DNA of 64,000 nucleotides from JAMXLO01 sp963832895 (lineage in GTDB: Bacteria; Pseudomonadota; Alphaproteobacteria; Acetobacterales; Acetobacteraceae). A program made the position numbers and the translations under genes. The notes beneath the pieces are model-generated. The model saw only the letters and a program-made list of their open reading frames with translations, was not told where the DNA came from and made no database searches. Shown piece after piece: positions 7,144-16,210 of this stretch (the first letter of the stretch is position 1; every line of letters starts with the position of its first letter). The stretch spans positions 310,001-374,000 of the forward strand of contig CAWHVQ010000021.1 in the NCBI GenBank assembly GCA_963832895.1, given 5' to 3'.

Positions 7144-8592
7144 ATGATCAGTCAGCCTGAACCGAAGGCGGACGTCCTGGCGCGCCGCGACGCCATCGTC
7201 GCTGGCCTGCGCGCGCTGCTCCCCGCAGAGGCGGTGATTGCCGAGCCACTGCGCCTGAAGCCGTATGAGACCGACGGACTGTCCGCCTACCGGCAGCCGC
7301 CGCTCGCGGTCGTCCTGCCCGACACGACCGAGCAGGTCGCCGCCGTGATGCGCTTCTGTCACCGGCAAGGCGTGCGCGTCGTGCCGCGCGGTGCCGGCAC
7401 ATCGCTGTCCGGGGGAGCCTTGCCGATGGCGGATTCGGTGGTCGTCGGGCTGATGCGGATGAACCGCATCCTCGACATCGACTACGCCGATCGCTGCGCC
7501 ACGGTGCAGGCCGGCGTCACCAATATCGGTATCACCAACGCAGTGCAGGGCGGGGGGTTTTTCTACGCGCCGGACCCGTCGAGCCAGCTCGCCTGCATGA
7601 TCGGCGGCAACGTCAACATGAACTCAGGTGGCGCGCACTGCCTGAAATACGGCGTCACCGCGAACAACCTTTTGGGATTGAAGTTTGTCACGGTGGACGG
7701 CGAGATCCTTTCGATCGGCGGCGAGCATCTCGACGCCGCAGGCTATGACTGGCTGGGCCTGCTCACCGGCAGCGAGGGCCAGTTGGCAGTGATCACCGAG
7801 GTCACCGTGCGCATCCTGCGGTCGCCTGAAGGTGCGCGCGCGATGCTCGCTGCGTTTCGCTCAAACGAAGTCGCCGGTGCCTGCGTCGATTCGATCATCT
7901 CATCGGGCATCATTCCGGTGGCACTCGAGTTCATGGACCGCCCCGCGATCCATGCCTGCGAGCAGTTCGCCCATGCCGGCTATCCGCTGGATGCCGAGGC
8001 GATGCTGATCATCGAGGTGGAGGGCAGCCGTGCGGAGCAGGACGATCTGCTGTCGCGCATCCAGGACATCTGCCAGCGCCATGATCCGATCAGCCTGAAG
8101 GTATCGCAATCGGCGGAGGAATCGCTGGCGATCTGGAAGGGTCGCAAGGGAGCGTTTGGCGCGGTTGGCCGCATCAGCCCCGATTATCTGTGCATGGACG
8201 GTGTGATCCCCACATCGCGCCTGCCTGACGTGCTGCGTCGGATTGGCGAGATGAGCGACGATTATGCTCTGAAGGTCGCCAACATCTTCCACGCGGGCGA
8301 CGGCAATCTGCACCCGTTGATCATGTTCGACGCCAACGATCCGGTGAGCTTCCACAAGGCGGAGCAATTCGGCGCCGACATCCTGAAGCTGTGCGTCGAA
8401 GTAGGGGGCTGTCTTACCGGCGAGCACGGCGTCGGCGTGGAGAAGCGCGAGCTGATGCCGGTGCAGTTCAACGCGCAGGAACTGGACCAGCAGCGCCGTA
8501 TCAAGTCAGCCTTCGATCCCGGCTGGCTGCTCAACGCCAACAAAGTGTTTCCATTGGCAGAGACCATTGAGCGATTCGCTCCTGCCAGCTGA
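7144..8592 (+). CDS. glcD: Glycolate oxidase subunit GlcD (FAD-linked)
   Basis: A 482-residue FAD-linked oxidase, close in length to E. coli GlcD. It has the PCMH-type FAD-binding signature PRGAGTSLSGGA near residue 82, and the C-terminal cap motifs FHAGDGNLHPL and GEHGVG. It oxidises glycolate (or D-lactate) to the 2-oxoacid and passes electrons through GlcE and GlcF to the quinone pool. ATG 7144 is preferred over an in-frame upstream ATG at 7033 because the extra N-terminus overlaps the previous gene and has no family similarity. It overlaps glcE by 26 bases. Confidence 0.95.
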   Translation: MISQPEPKADVLARRDAIVAGLRALLPAEAVIAEPLRLKPYETDGLSAYRQPPLAVVLPDTTEQVAAVMRFCHRQGVRVVPRGAGTSLSGGALPMADSVVVGLMRMNRILDIDYADRCATVQAGVTNIGITNAVQGGGFFYAPDPSSQLACMIGGNVNMNSGGAHCLKYGVTANNLLGLKFVTVDGEILSIGGEHLDAAGYDWLGLLTGSEGQLAVITEVTVRILRSPEGARAMLAAFRSNEVAGACVDSIISSGIIPVALEFMDRPAIHACEQFAHAGYPLDAEAMLIIEVEGSRAEQDDLLSRIQDICQRHDPISLKVSQSAEESLAIWKGRKGAFGAVGRISPDYLCMDGVIPTSRLPDVLRRIGEMSDDYALKVANIFHAGDGNLHPLIMFDANDPVSFHKAEQFGADILKLCVEVGGCLTGEHGVGVEKRELMPVQFNAQELDQQRRIKSAFDPGWLLNANKVFPLAETIERFAPAS

Positions 8593-9775
8593 CGAGGGAG
8601 GGATTGCGGCGGCGATCGGCGAGGCCGCGAAGGCACGGGAGCCTCTCGCCATCGTTGGCAACGCCACTAAGGCCGGCATGCTGCGACCGGTGCAGGCTGC
8701 GCGCTCGATCTCCACACGCAATCTCACCGGCATCACGCTCTATTCGCCGAATGAGCTGATCATCTCCGCGCGCGCCGGTACTCCACTCGCCGACATCGAA
8801 GCCACACTCGCCGAGCGTGGCCAGCACATCATCGCGGAGCCGCCAGACCTCGCGGCGATCACCGGCGCGCACGAACAACAAACGCTCGGTGGCGTCATCG
8901 CCACCAACCTCTCGGGCCCGCGCCGTGTTGCCTGGGGTGCGATGCGCGATCATGTACTCGGCATTCGGGCGGTCACCGGGCACGGCGAAACAATCCGCTC
9001 CGGCGGACGCGTGCTGAAGAATGTCACCGGGCTGGACCTATGCAAGCTGCTCACCGGCAGTCATGGCACGCTAGCTGTCATCACCGAGGTGACCTTGAAG
9101 GTGCTGCCCGCGCCGGAGGCTGTCGGCACCCTCGTTCTGCCTGGCCTGGACGCAATGGCGGGAGTGGCGGCGCTGTCCGCGGCGCTCGGTTCGCCGTACA
9201 GCGTGTCGGCCGCCGCCTGGCTGCCGGCAGATGCAGCTGCCCGCATCCCCGCGCTCGCGGGTTTCGGCCAGCCGGTTGCCTTGGCGCGCATCGAAGAGTT
9301 TGCTGCGTCGGTGGCATATCGCGCGGACAAGCTGCGCGCCGACCTCAGGCACGATGGCACCGAGATTCTCGACGACGCGTCATCGCGCACCGTGTGGCGT
9401 GCGATGCGTGACCTCACGCCGTTGACGGCCGAGACCGCTGATGCCGTGTGGCGAATTTCGGTTCGCCCATCGGCGGGACCCGGCGTGCTGCGGACACTCG
9501 CGAACGCGTTCAGTGGACGCGGCTATCTGGACTGGGGAGGTGGCCTGGTGTGGATCGCCGGACCGGCCAGTACGGCGGCGCATGAGGCGGTGGAAGCCGC
9601 CGCAAATTCTGCCCGCGGCACGTGGATGCTGATACGCGCGCCCGAGTCATTGCGCACCGCGGTAAACGTGATCCCGTCGGAACCGCCGCCACTCGCGCGC
9701 ATCACACGGCGCGTGAAGTCGGCGCTCGATCCCTATGGCATTTTGAATCCCGGTCGGATGTACGCCGGCCTGTAG
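8567..9775 (+). CDS. glcE: Glycolate oxidase subunit GlcE
   Basis: A 402-residue FAD-binding subunit of the glycolate oxidase complex, somewhat longer than E. coli GlcE. The N-terminal half is a short PCMH domain (GVIATNLSGPRR, then GGRVLKNVTGLDL). The end carries DPYGILNPGR, as in related oxidases. The start is a TTG that lies inside the 3' end of glcD in another frame, which implies translational coupling. The small membrane-protein gene follows directly after the stop codon. Confidence 0.92.
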   Translation: MSDSLLPADEGGIAAAIGEAAKAREPLAIVGNATKAGMLRPVQAARSISTRNLTGITLYSPNELIISARAGTPLADIEATLAERGQHIIAEPPDLAAITGAHEQQTLGGVIATNLSGPRRVAWGAMRDHVLGIRAVTGHGETIRSGGRVLKNVTGLDLCKLLTGSHGTLAVITEVTLKVLPAPEAVGTLVLPGLDAMAGVAALSAALGSPYSVSAAAWLPADAAARIPALAGFGQPVALARIEEFAASVAYRADKLRADLRHDGTEILDDASSRTVWRAMRDLTPLTAETADAVWRISVRPSAGPGVLRTLANAFSGRGYLDWGGGLVWIAGPASTAAHEAVEAAANSARGTWMLIRAPESLRTAVNVIPSEPPPLARITRRVKSALDPYGILNPGRMYAGL

Positions 9776-9781
9776 GTGCAT

Positions 9782-10039
9782 ATGAGGATTCCGGTCAGCG
9801 TCATTGCGCCATTCTACATCGTGAGCTTCGTTCTGCTCGCCTTCCAGTATTTCCGGGTCAATCCGGAAAGGCGCCTGGCAAATCTCCACTTCGGCCTGAT
9901 GGCAGGAGCGATTGTGCTGATGCTCGCGGCGATCTTCCTGACCGGGAGGTTCCTCCCGTTGATCTTCTTCGCGCTGGCGCTGGTTTGGCTGGGCCTGTCG
10001 GTTTATCTGTTGCGTTCTCTGCAGCCGCCCGGACCCTGA
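9782..10039 (+). CDS. Small membrane protein inside the glc operon
   Basis: An 85-residue protein with three predicted transmembrane stretches (about residues 6-22, 36-53 and 57-74) and no soluble domain. It sits between glcE and glcF with only a few bases on each side, so it is co-translated with the oxidase. A GTG at 9776 is an alternative start. I do not recognise it. The position suggests a membrane anchor or assembly factor for the otherwise peripheral glycolate oxidase complex, but that is inference. Confidence 0.75.
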   Translation: MRIPVSVIAPFYIVSFVLLAFQYFRVNPERRLANLHFGLMAGAIVLMLAAIFLTGRFLPLIFFALALVWLGLSVYLLRSLQPPGP

Positions 10040-10042
10040 GCC

Positions 10043-11353
10043 ATGCAGACCAACTTCACCGCCGAGCAGTTGCGCGATCCCGATACCGCCGTCTCGAACC
10101 AGGTACTGCGTAGCTGCGTCCATTGTGGCCTTTGCACAGCGACCTGTCCGACCTTTCTGCTGCTTGGCGACGAGCTCGACAGTCCGCGTGGGCGCATCTA
10201 CCTGATCAAGGACATGCTTGAGACGGGGCGGCCCGCGACGGAGGACGTGGTGCGCCATGTCGATCGCTGTCTGTCCTGCCTCGCCTGCATGACCACGTGT
10301 CCGTCCGGCGTGAACTACATGCATCTGGTGGATCACGCACGCAGCCACATTGAGCAGACCTATCGTCGGCCCTGGCACGAACGGGCATTGCGCGCCGTGT
10401 TGGGTATCGTGCTGCCGCGGCCGTCGCTGTTCCGCATGGCGCTGCGCGGCGCGCGCGTGGTGCGGCCGTTCGCGCGGCTAATCCCTGGCTCTGGAACCTT
10501 CGGCCGACGCCTGCTGGCGATGCTCGATCTGGTCCCTGACAGATTGCCGCCACCCAGTGCGATGGGGCAGGTCCATCGTGCACGGGGCGAACGCCGCGCC
10601 CGGGTGGCACTGCTTGCCGGCTGCGCCCAGCAGGTGCTCGCACCTCAGATCAACGATGCCACCATCCGCCTGCTGACGCGGATCGGCGTCGATGTCGTCG
10701 TGGCAGAGGGTGCCGGTTGCTGCGGTGCGCTGACCCACCACATGGGTCAACATGAATCCGCCATGGCAAGCGCACGTGCCAATCTCGCGGCCTGGAGCCG
10801 CGAGATTGAAGGCGAAGGGCTCGATGCGATCGTCATCAATGCCTCCGGCTGCGGCACCACGGTGAAGGACTACGGTTTCATGTTCCGCTCCGAACCGGAG
10901 CCATGGCGCGACAGGGCGAAGAAGGTTTCGACGCTGGCATGCGATATCAGCGAGTTCGTCTCACGGCTGGATTATGGGCCGACGCGTGACCGGCCTGCGC
11001 TGACCGTCGCCTACCACTCCGCCTGCAGCCTGCAGCACGGCCAGCAGATTACCGCCGAGCCGAAGTCGCTGTTGCAGCGAGCCGGCTTCCGGGTGGTCGA
11101 GCCGGCGGAGCCGCACATCTGCTGCGGCTCCGCCGGAACCTACAACATGCTGCAGCCGGAAATCGCGGCGCGGCTGCGCGACCGCAAGCTTGGCAACCTG
11201 CGCGCGACCGGTGCCGACCTGATCGCAGCAGGCAACATCGGTTGCATCACGCAACTTGCCGGTCATGGCATTCCCGTAGTCCATACTGTCGAACTGCTCG
11301 ACTGGATGTCCGGTGGTCCGGCGCCGTCGAGCCTTCAAGTGAGCGATGCCTGA
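10043..11353 (+). CDS. glcF: Glycolate oxidase iron-sulfur subunit GlcF
   Basis: A 436-residue subunit with two 4Fe-4S motifs near the N-terminus (CVHCGLCTATCP and CLSCLACMTTCP). Two cysteine-rich CCG domains follow (CCGALTHH near residue 230, and CCGSAGTYN near 356). It collects electrons from the flavin subunits GlcD and GlcE and hands them to the quinone pool. The stop overlaps the next start as TGATG, so the downstream TPR gene is probably translated with it. Confidence 0.95.
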   Translation: MQTNFTAEQLRDPDTAVSNQVLRSCVHCGLCTATCPTFLLLGDELDSPRGRIYLIKDMLETGRPATEDVVRHVDRCLSCLACMTTCPSGVNYMHLVDHARSHIEQTYRRPWHERALRAVLGIVLPRPSLFRMALRGARVVRPFARLIPGSGTFGRRLLAMLDLVPDRLPPPSAMGQVHRARGERRARVALLAGCAQQVLAPQINDATIRLLTRIGVDVVVAEGAGCCGALTHHMGQHESAMASARANLAAWSREIEGEGLDAIVINASGCGTTVKDYGFMFRSEPEPWRDRAKKVSTLACDISEFVSRLDYGPTRDRPALTVAYHSACSLQHGQQITAEPKSLLQRAGFRVVEPAEPHICCGSAGTYNMLQPEIAARLRDRKLGNLRATGADLIAAGNIGCITQLAGHGIPVVHTVELLDWMSGGPAPSSLQVSDA

Positions 11354-11922
11354 TGCGCAATCGATCTGTCCTGCTTGCTACCCTGTTGTGCGTGTCATTG
11401 CCCGCGGCTGCGCAGAATGCCGCCTCACCAGGAAACGATCGGCGCGCCGCCATCGACAAACTGCTCGGTGCGCTGAGGACAGCGCCGAGCGAGGAGATTG
11501 CCGGGCCGCTGGAGCAGCAGATCAGACAGCTCTGGCTGAATGCGGGAACACCCGCCGTGACCCTGCTGATGAGCCGCGGCCTGCGAGAGATGAAGGCCGA
11601 TGCGAGGCAGGATGCGATCGAGGACTTCTCCGACGCGATCACGCTCGATCCCAACCTGGCCGAGGCCTACCACCAGCGCGCGATCGCTCGCTTCACAGCC
11701 GGCGATACGCCGGGCGCGATCGCCGACATCCAGGCGACGCTGCAGCACGAGCCGCGCAGCTTTGCCGCATTCCAGACGCTTGCCGCAATCGCCGAGGCGC
11801 GCAAGGACTGGAAGGGCGCCTACGCGGCCTGGCAGAAGGTGATGGAGATCGATCCGAAGACCCCAGGTGGCGAGGAGCGCCTGAAGGACCTGCGCCGTCA
11901 CGCGCTGGGCGAGGAGGCGTAG
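11353..11922 (+). CDS. Periplasmic TPR protein
   Basis: A 189-residue protein with a Sec signal peptide (MRNRSVLLATLL, likely cleaved after PAAAQ). Three tetratricopeptide-type helical pairs follow at about residues 70-175 (for example AIEDFSDAITLDPNLAEAYH). TPR repeats mediate protein contacts, so the partner is unknown. It starts within the stop of glcF and ends two bases from the convergent minus-strand gene. Its link to glycolate oxidation may be only co-transcription. Confidence 0.75.
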   Translation: MRNRSVLLATLLCVSLPAAAQNAASPGNDRRAAIDKLLGALRTAPSEEIAGPLEQQIRQLWLNAGTPAVTLLMSRGLREMKADARQDAIEDFSDAITLDPNLAEAYHQRAIARFTAGDTPGAIADIQATLQHEPRSFAAFQTLAAIAEARKDWKGAYAAWQKVMEIDPKTPGGEERLKDLRRHALGEEA

Positions 11923-11924
11923 CG

Positions 11925-13379
11925 CTACCGATCGGTCAGTCGCAGCTCGATACGCCGGTTCTTCGCGTACGCGTCCGGCGTATTGGCGGGATCGAGAGGC
12001 TGGTTGTCACCGAATGCCGTCGCCGCCAGATGCTCGGCCGGCACGCCATCCGCGATCAGCAACTTCACAACCGTGATCGCACGCGCGGCCGACAGTTCCC
12101 AGTTGGAAGCGAACTGACCACCGACACCCTTGATCGGTTGCCTGTCGGTGTGTCCGTCGACGCGAAGGATCCATGCGATGTCAGGCGGGATTTCCGTGGC
12201 GATGTCCTTGATGGTGATCGCAAGCGCCGTGATCCCGCTGACGCCAGCCGGCGTCAGGTCGGCACTGCCGACCGGGAACAGCACCTCGCTTTGAAACACG
12301 AACCGATCGCCCACGATCTGTATCCCGGGCCGGTTCGCCAGCACGTCGCGAAGCTTGCCGAAGAACTCGCTGCGATAGCGCTGCAGCTCCTCCACTTTGG
12401 TTGCCAGCGCCATGTTCAGCTTCTGGCCAAGGTTGGCGATCTGCGTGTCCTTCTCCTGTCCCTGCGTCTTCGCCAGATCGAGTGCGTTGGCCACCGTGGT
12501 AAGCTGCGCCTTCAGCTCGTCGACCTGTTGATTGAGCAACGCGATCTGCGCCTTCGCCGAATCACCGAGCTGCTTCTCGCTCGCAAGCTGCGTCTCGACG
12601 GCGGCGCGGCGCTGCGCATCCGTCATCGCACGCGCCGCCGCGTCCTGCGCCTGCTTCTCCAGCGAGTCACGCAATGCCGCCAGCGCGCAATTCTGCTCCG
12701 CCAGCTTCGCGAGATCGGACAGCTTCGCCGCCAGCGTGTCCTTGTTGACCTGCACCGTCTTGTCCAGCTCGGCCATCTGGCGCTGCATCTCCACAAGCTG
12801 CGACTGCGCAGCGGCGAGCTTGCTGTTGGTGTCGCCGAGCTGCTGCCGTGCGTCGGCAAGCTGCGTCGCAACCGTCGCCGTCTCCTGCTTCGCCGCGTCC
12901 GTGCGTTGCGCCGAAGCCGTCAGGTCGTTCTGCAGCTGCTCCGCCCGTGCAGCGCCGGAGCGTGCCTGCAAATTGGCATCGGCGAGCTGCTGTGCCAGCC
13001 GGTCGCGTTCCGCCCGCAGCGTGTCGCGATCATTGCTGGTGCGCTGGGCCTGATCCTTCAGCGCCGCAAGCTGCTGCGTCAGAGTGTCGCGAGCGCCGGT
13101 GGTCGCGGCAAGCTCGCGATTGAGCTGCGCGATCGATTGCTGCAGGTCCGTGCCGTGCCCGCGCTCCAGCGACAGCATGTCGCTGACCTCCGCGAGCTGC
13201 CGGTTCACCCGGTCAAGCTGCTTGTCGCGCCCGGTCAGCACCACCGACAGGAACGCCTGCGCGAGCACGAACACCAGCAGCACGAAGATGATGACCATCA
13301 GCAGCGTGGACAGCGCGTCCACGTAGCCGGGCCATGCCGAAAGCCCGTTATCGCCGCGCCGTCGCACGGTCAGCGCCAT
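11925..13379 (-). CDS. MotB/OmpA-like protein with long periplasmic coiled coil
   Basis: A 484-residue inner-membrane protein. One transmembrane helix at about residues 22-45 is preceded by Asp21 in PGYVDALS, the position of the proton-channel aspartate of MotB and ExbD. Residues 50-320 are an Ala/Gln/Leu-rich coiled coil. The last 140 or so residues are an OmpA-type peptidoglycan-binding domain (VDGHTDRQP, then NRRIELRL). The family length is usually nearer 250-300, so the coiled coil is the unusual part. It lies two bases after the MotA-like gene, and together they should form an ion-driven stator-like complex bound to the cell wall. Function beyond that is unknown. Confidence 0.8.
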   Translation of the reverse strand: MALTVRRRGDNGLSAWPGYVDALSTLLMVIIFVLLVFVLAQAFLSVVLTGRDKQLDRVNRQLAEVSDMLSLERGHGTDLQQSIAQLNRELAATTGARDTLTQQLAALKDQAQRTSNDRDTLRAERDRLAQQLADANLQARSGAARAEQLQNDLTASAQRTDAAKQETATVATQLADARQQLGDTNSKLAAAQSQLVEMQRQMAELDKTVQVNKDTLAAKLSDLAKLAEQNCALAALRDSLEKQAQDAAARAMTDAQRRAAVETQLASEKQLGDSAKAQIALLNQQVDELKAQLTTVANALDLAKTQGQEKDTQIANLGQKLNMALATKVEELQRYRSEFFGKLRDVLANRPGIQIVGDRFVFQSEVLFPVGSADLTPAGVSGITALAITIKDIATEIPPDIAWILRVDGHTDRQPIKGVGGQFASNWELSAARAITVVKLLIADGVPAEHLAATAFGDNQPLDPANTPDAYAKNRRIELRLTDR

Positions 13380-13381
13380 GG

Positions 13382-14533
13382 CTACTTCTGATCCTCCGCC
13401 AGAGCGGCGACGGTCCTGGTCAGGATGCGCAGGTCATTGCGCAGCTCCGCGGTGCTCTGCGCCCGGCCCTGCTCGGAATCGGCCAGCAGGCGCTGCAGAT
13501 ACAATTCGATGTTGCGCAGATGGCCACGTGCGACATCGTCGAGTACGAAGTCCCGGCGCTGTTCACCGAGCCGCTGCAGCGCTGGTGTCAGCGATGCCTG
13601 CGCCTCGGCGATGCGCAGCATGAGCTGCTGACTGGTACGCATCGAGTCGGACAGCGTCGCGACGTGTTCGGTCAGCGCCATCACCGCCTGGTTAGCATGC
13701 GCGCGGCCATCTTCGCCGCGTTGCAGAATCCGCTGCAGGTTCTCCATATTCTCGGCGGTCTGCTCCAGCAGCGCCTGTACGTAGACCGGCACCGAGCCTT
13801 CGCCTTCAGCCAGCACGCCCGACGACAGCCTGGTCAGTCCGGCCAGCCATTCCTCCAGCTCGTTGAAGAAGCGGTTCTGCGCCTGCCCGGCAGTCAGGTC
13901 GAGAAAGCCCAGAACAAGCGCGCCCGACAGGCCGAACATGGAGGCGGAAAACGCGGTGCCCATGCCGGCAAGCGGCCTTGCCAGCCCGGATTTGAGCTGC
14001 TCGAACAGCGCGTTGAGATCGCCGGAACCGACCGACATCGAAGCGATGACGTCGGACACCGCGCCAATCGTCTTCAACAGACCCCAGAACGTGCCCAGCA
14101 GGCCGAGAAAGATCATCAGGCCCGTCATGTAGCGCGACAACTCGCGACTTTCGTCGAGCCGTGAGGCAATGCCGTCCAGAACGCTGCGCATCGCCGAGGC
14201 GGAAAGTGTGAAGCGCGCCTGGTCAGTGCGGCTATGCGTCTCACGTGAGGCCAGCATGCTGGCCATCGGTGCCAGCAGCTTCGGCGAGGGCAGCGACGGG
14301 ATGCGAGGGCGCGCGTTCTGGAAGGTCTCCACCCAGGCCACCTCCGGCGACAGCCGCAGCACCTGGCGCAGGTTCCAGGCAATGCCGATCAGCAGTACCA
14401 ACAGGATGAAGCTGTTGAGGATCGGGTTGTTGGCATAGGCGCCCAGCAGGACCGGCGACAGCATGGCGGCCACGACGAGGACCGCCACCAGAAAGATCGC
14501 CATGCGGATCAGATAGACGTTGGGTCGGGTCAC
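13382..14533 (-). CDS. MotA/TolQ/ExbB-like membrane protein
   Basis: A 383-residue protein with two N-terminal membrane helices (about residues 10-33 and 40-58). Two more, at about 138-160 and 195-225, form the MotA/ExbB-type core (GLLGTFWGLLKTIGAV and ARPLAGMGTAFSASMFGL). The C-terminal 130 or so residues are helical and cytoplasmic. It would pair with the MotB-like product of the next gene to make a proton-driven membrane motor. No flagellar gene is nearby, so an envelope role is more likely than swimming. Its start overlaps the end of the OmpA-like gene as ATGA. Confidence 0.8.
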   Translation of the reverse strand: MTRPNVYLIRMAIFLVAVLVVAAMLSPVLLGAYANNPILNSFILLVLLIGIAWNLRQVLRLSPEVAWVETFQNARPRIPSLPSPKLLAPMASMLASRETHSRTDQARFTLSASAMRSVLDGIASRLDESRELSRYMTGLMIFLGLLGTFWGLLKTIGAVSDVIASMSVGSGDLNALFEQLKSGLARPLAGMGTAFSASMFGLSGALVLGFLDLTAGQAQNRFFNELEEWLAGLTRLSSGVLAEGEGSVPVYVQALLEQTAENMENLQRILQRGEDGRAHANQAVMALTEHVATLSDSMRTSQQLMLRIAEAQASLTPALQRLGEQRRDFVLDDVARGHLRNIELYLQRLLADSEQGRAQSTAELRNDLRILTRTVAALAEDQK

Positions 14534-15300
14534 GGCGATTGGCTCTTGGCGCCGGCATCCGCTGCCGGTGCATTGCCGCCCAACACTGCCAGGTCGACGC
14601 GGTCGGGCGCTTCGGCACCGCCGGCGGCGCCGAGTGCGCGAACGTAGATGCGAGCCGAGTCGACGCCGTCGGCGATCAGTGCGCTGCGCACCGCCAGGGC
14701 GCGCGACAGCGAAAGACGCCGCGCGGTGGAAGGATCGCCCGGCGTACCGGCGGCATACGCCACCACGTTGAAGCTGGTGCCGCCGCCGCTGGGCGCGGAC
14801 CCGACGACATTCTTGATGGCCGCGGCGCTGGCCGGGCTGAGCTCTGCCTCTCCCGCGCCGAAGGTGACGCGCAGCCCCGCTCCGGTGTTGGTTGCCGCAC
14901 TGGCGGCGCTGTCGGAGATCGGCGGCGGCGATGGCGGACCAGCCTGCGCGACTTGTGCGGGTGTCGCAACCGGTGCGAGCGCAACGGTGGGTGGGGGCGC
15001 GGTTGGCAGCGTGGCCGGCGGCGGTGTCGCGGCCGCAGTGGCAGTGGTCGAGGTCGCAGGGGTTGGTGTTGGTGCAGGCGAGGTGGTCGCGACGGATGGC
15101 GCGGCAACGGGCGTCTCAGGCGCTGGCTTGGTTGTGGCGATCCGTCGTGGGGTGGCCTTCGGGTGCTGGACCGCATGCTCCTTTCCGGCGGGCCTGGCAC
15201 CGGGCAATGCGTCGAGCGCGTGCAGATCGACGGTGACCTGCGCCAGCGCAGGCACCGTCGTGCCGAACAGAGCCGTGAGCACCACACAGAATTGCCGCAT
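14530..15300 (-). CDS. Secreted Pro/Ala-rich protein with OmpA-like C-terminus
   Basis: A 256-residue exported protein. The signal peptide begins MRQFCVVLTALFG with likely cleavage after PALAQ. Residues 40-130 are a Pro/Thr/Ala-rich low-complexity linker. The last 110 or so residues resemble an OmpA-type fold (GEAELSPASAAAIK, then SRALAVRSALIADGV). The start at 15300 is chosen because it gives the signal peptide. As first gene of a tightly overlapped trio with MotA-like and MotB-like proteins, it probably supplies a periplasmic or outer-membrane partner. Confidence 0.7.
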   Translation of the reverse strand: MRQFCVVLTALFGTTVPALAQVTVDLHALDALPGARPAGKEHAVQHPKATPRRIATTKPAPETPVAAPSVATTSPAPTPTPATSTTATAAATPPPATLPTAPPPTVALAPVATPAQVAQAGPPSPPPISDSAASAATNTGAGLRVTFGAGEAELSPASAAAIKNVVGSAPSGGGTSFNVVAYAAGTPGDPSTARRLSLSRALAVRSALIADGVDSARIYVRALGAAGGAEAPDRVDLAVLGGNAPAADAGAKSQSP

Positions 15301-15358
15301 CTGCGTCAGATTACCGGGGACGGCCGCGATAAGACAGTGACGGGAACTCTCATCTTGT

Positions 15359-16195
15359 TCACGTGCTGAGGTGGCTTCGGGCAACGCCTTCGACCACCGC
15401 CTCGCTCAGCACCGGATGAAGATGCGGGTTGGCGGCGATCACCTCCCCCGTGTCGCGTGGGTCCTGGCCATTTGGATCAGTGACAAAGCCGCCCGCCTCG
15501 CGCACCAGCAACACGCCGGCCGCCAAGTCCCAACGCTTCAGTCCAAGCTCCCAGAACCCGTCGTAGCGACCGGCGGCGACCCATGCGAGATCGAGTGCCG
15601 CCGCGCCGAATCGGCGGATTCCGGCGACCTGCGGCATCAGCACACCCAGGGTGCGGGCGAAGGCCAAACGCCGCTGCGGGGCGACCGCGGCGAACGGAAT
15701 GCCGGTGGCGAAGACTGCGTCCTTCAGCTCGCGCCGTGCCGAGACGCGAAGGCGACGCTCATTAACGAAAGCGCCGCCGCCTTTCTCTGCCCAGAACAGC
15801 TCGTCGACCGCAGGTGCATAGATCAGGCCGGCCGCCAACTCGCATCCGCCGTCGGACAGGCGGCGCTCCAGAGCGATACTGATCGCCCAGTGCGGAATGC
15901 CGTGCAGGAAATTGGTGGTTCCATCGAGCGGATCGACCACCCAGCGCCATGACCAGTTCTGCGCGCCCGAGGCGCCCGACTCCTCCATCAGGAACGCGTA
16001 TCCGGGACGTGCCTTGTTCAACTCCTCCCGCAGCGTGCTCTCGGCGCGCAGATCGGCCTGCGAGACGAAGTCGGACGGTCCCTTCACCGAGACCTGCAAG
16101 TGCTCAACCTCGTTGAAGTCGCGCAGCAGGCGCTTCGATGCCTTCTGCGCCGCGTTGGCCATCACGGTGAGGTGAGGCGAAAGGCGGAGCGCCAT
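15359..16195 (-). CDS. suhB: Inositol monophosphatase family protein
   Basis: A 278-residue Mg2+-dependent phosphatase of the IMPase/SuhB family. The metal-site motifs are present: EESG near residue 71, DPLDGTTNF near residue 86, and KRWDLAAGVLLVREAGG near residue 217. It hydrolyses inositol-1-phosphate or related sugar phosphates; SuhB proteins also assist rRNA transcription. It lies 15 bases after efp on the same strand and is probably co-transcribed. The exact substrate cannot be told from the sequence. Confidence 0.88.
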   Translation of the reverse strand: MALRLSPHLTVMANAAQKASKRLLRDFNEVEHLQVSVKGPSDFVSQADLRAESTLREELNKARPGYAFLMEESGASGAQNWSWRWVVDPLDGTTNFLHGIPHWAISIALERRLSDGGCELAAGLIYAPAVDELFWAEKGGGAFVNERRLRVSARRELKDAVFATGIPFAAVAPQRRLAFARTLGVLMPQVAGIRRFGAAALDLAWVAAGRYDGFWELGLKRWDLAAGVLLVREAGGFVTDPNGQDPRDTGEVIAANPHLHPVLSEAVVEGVARSHLST

Positions 16196-16210
16196 GGCGC
16201 GAGCCCCCGC

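Noticed and set aside
11346..13391. 681-residue plus-strand open frame
   Set aside because: It is antisense to the coiled-coil MotB-like gene, is very rich in Arg, Leu, Gln and His, and mirrors that gene's codon bias. It is a shadow frame.
11925..14533. MotA/MotB-like pair as a Zorya defence system (ZorAB)
   Set aside because: The MotA-like protein lacks the long cytoplasmic tail of ZorA, no zorC, zorD or zorE gene is adjacent, and the neighbours (efp, suhB) are housekeeping genes.
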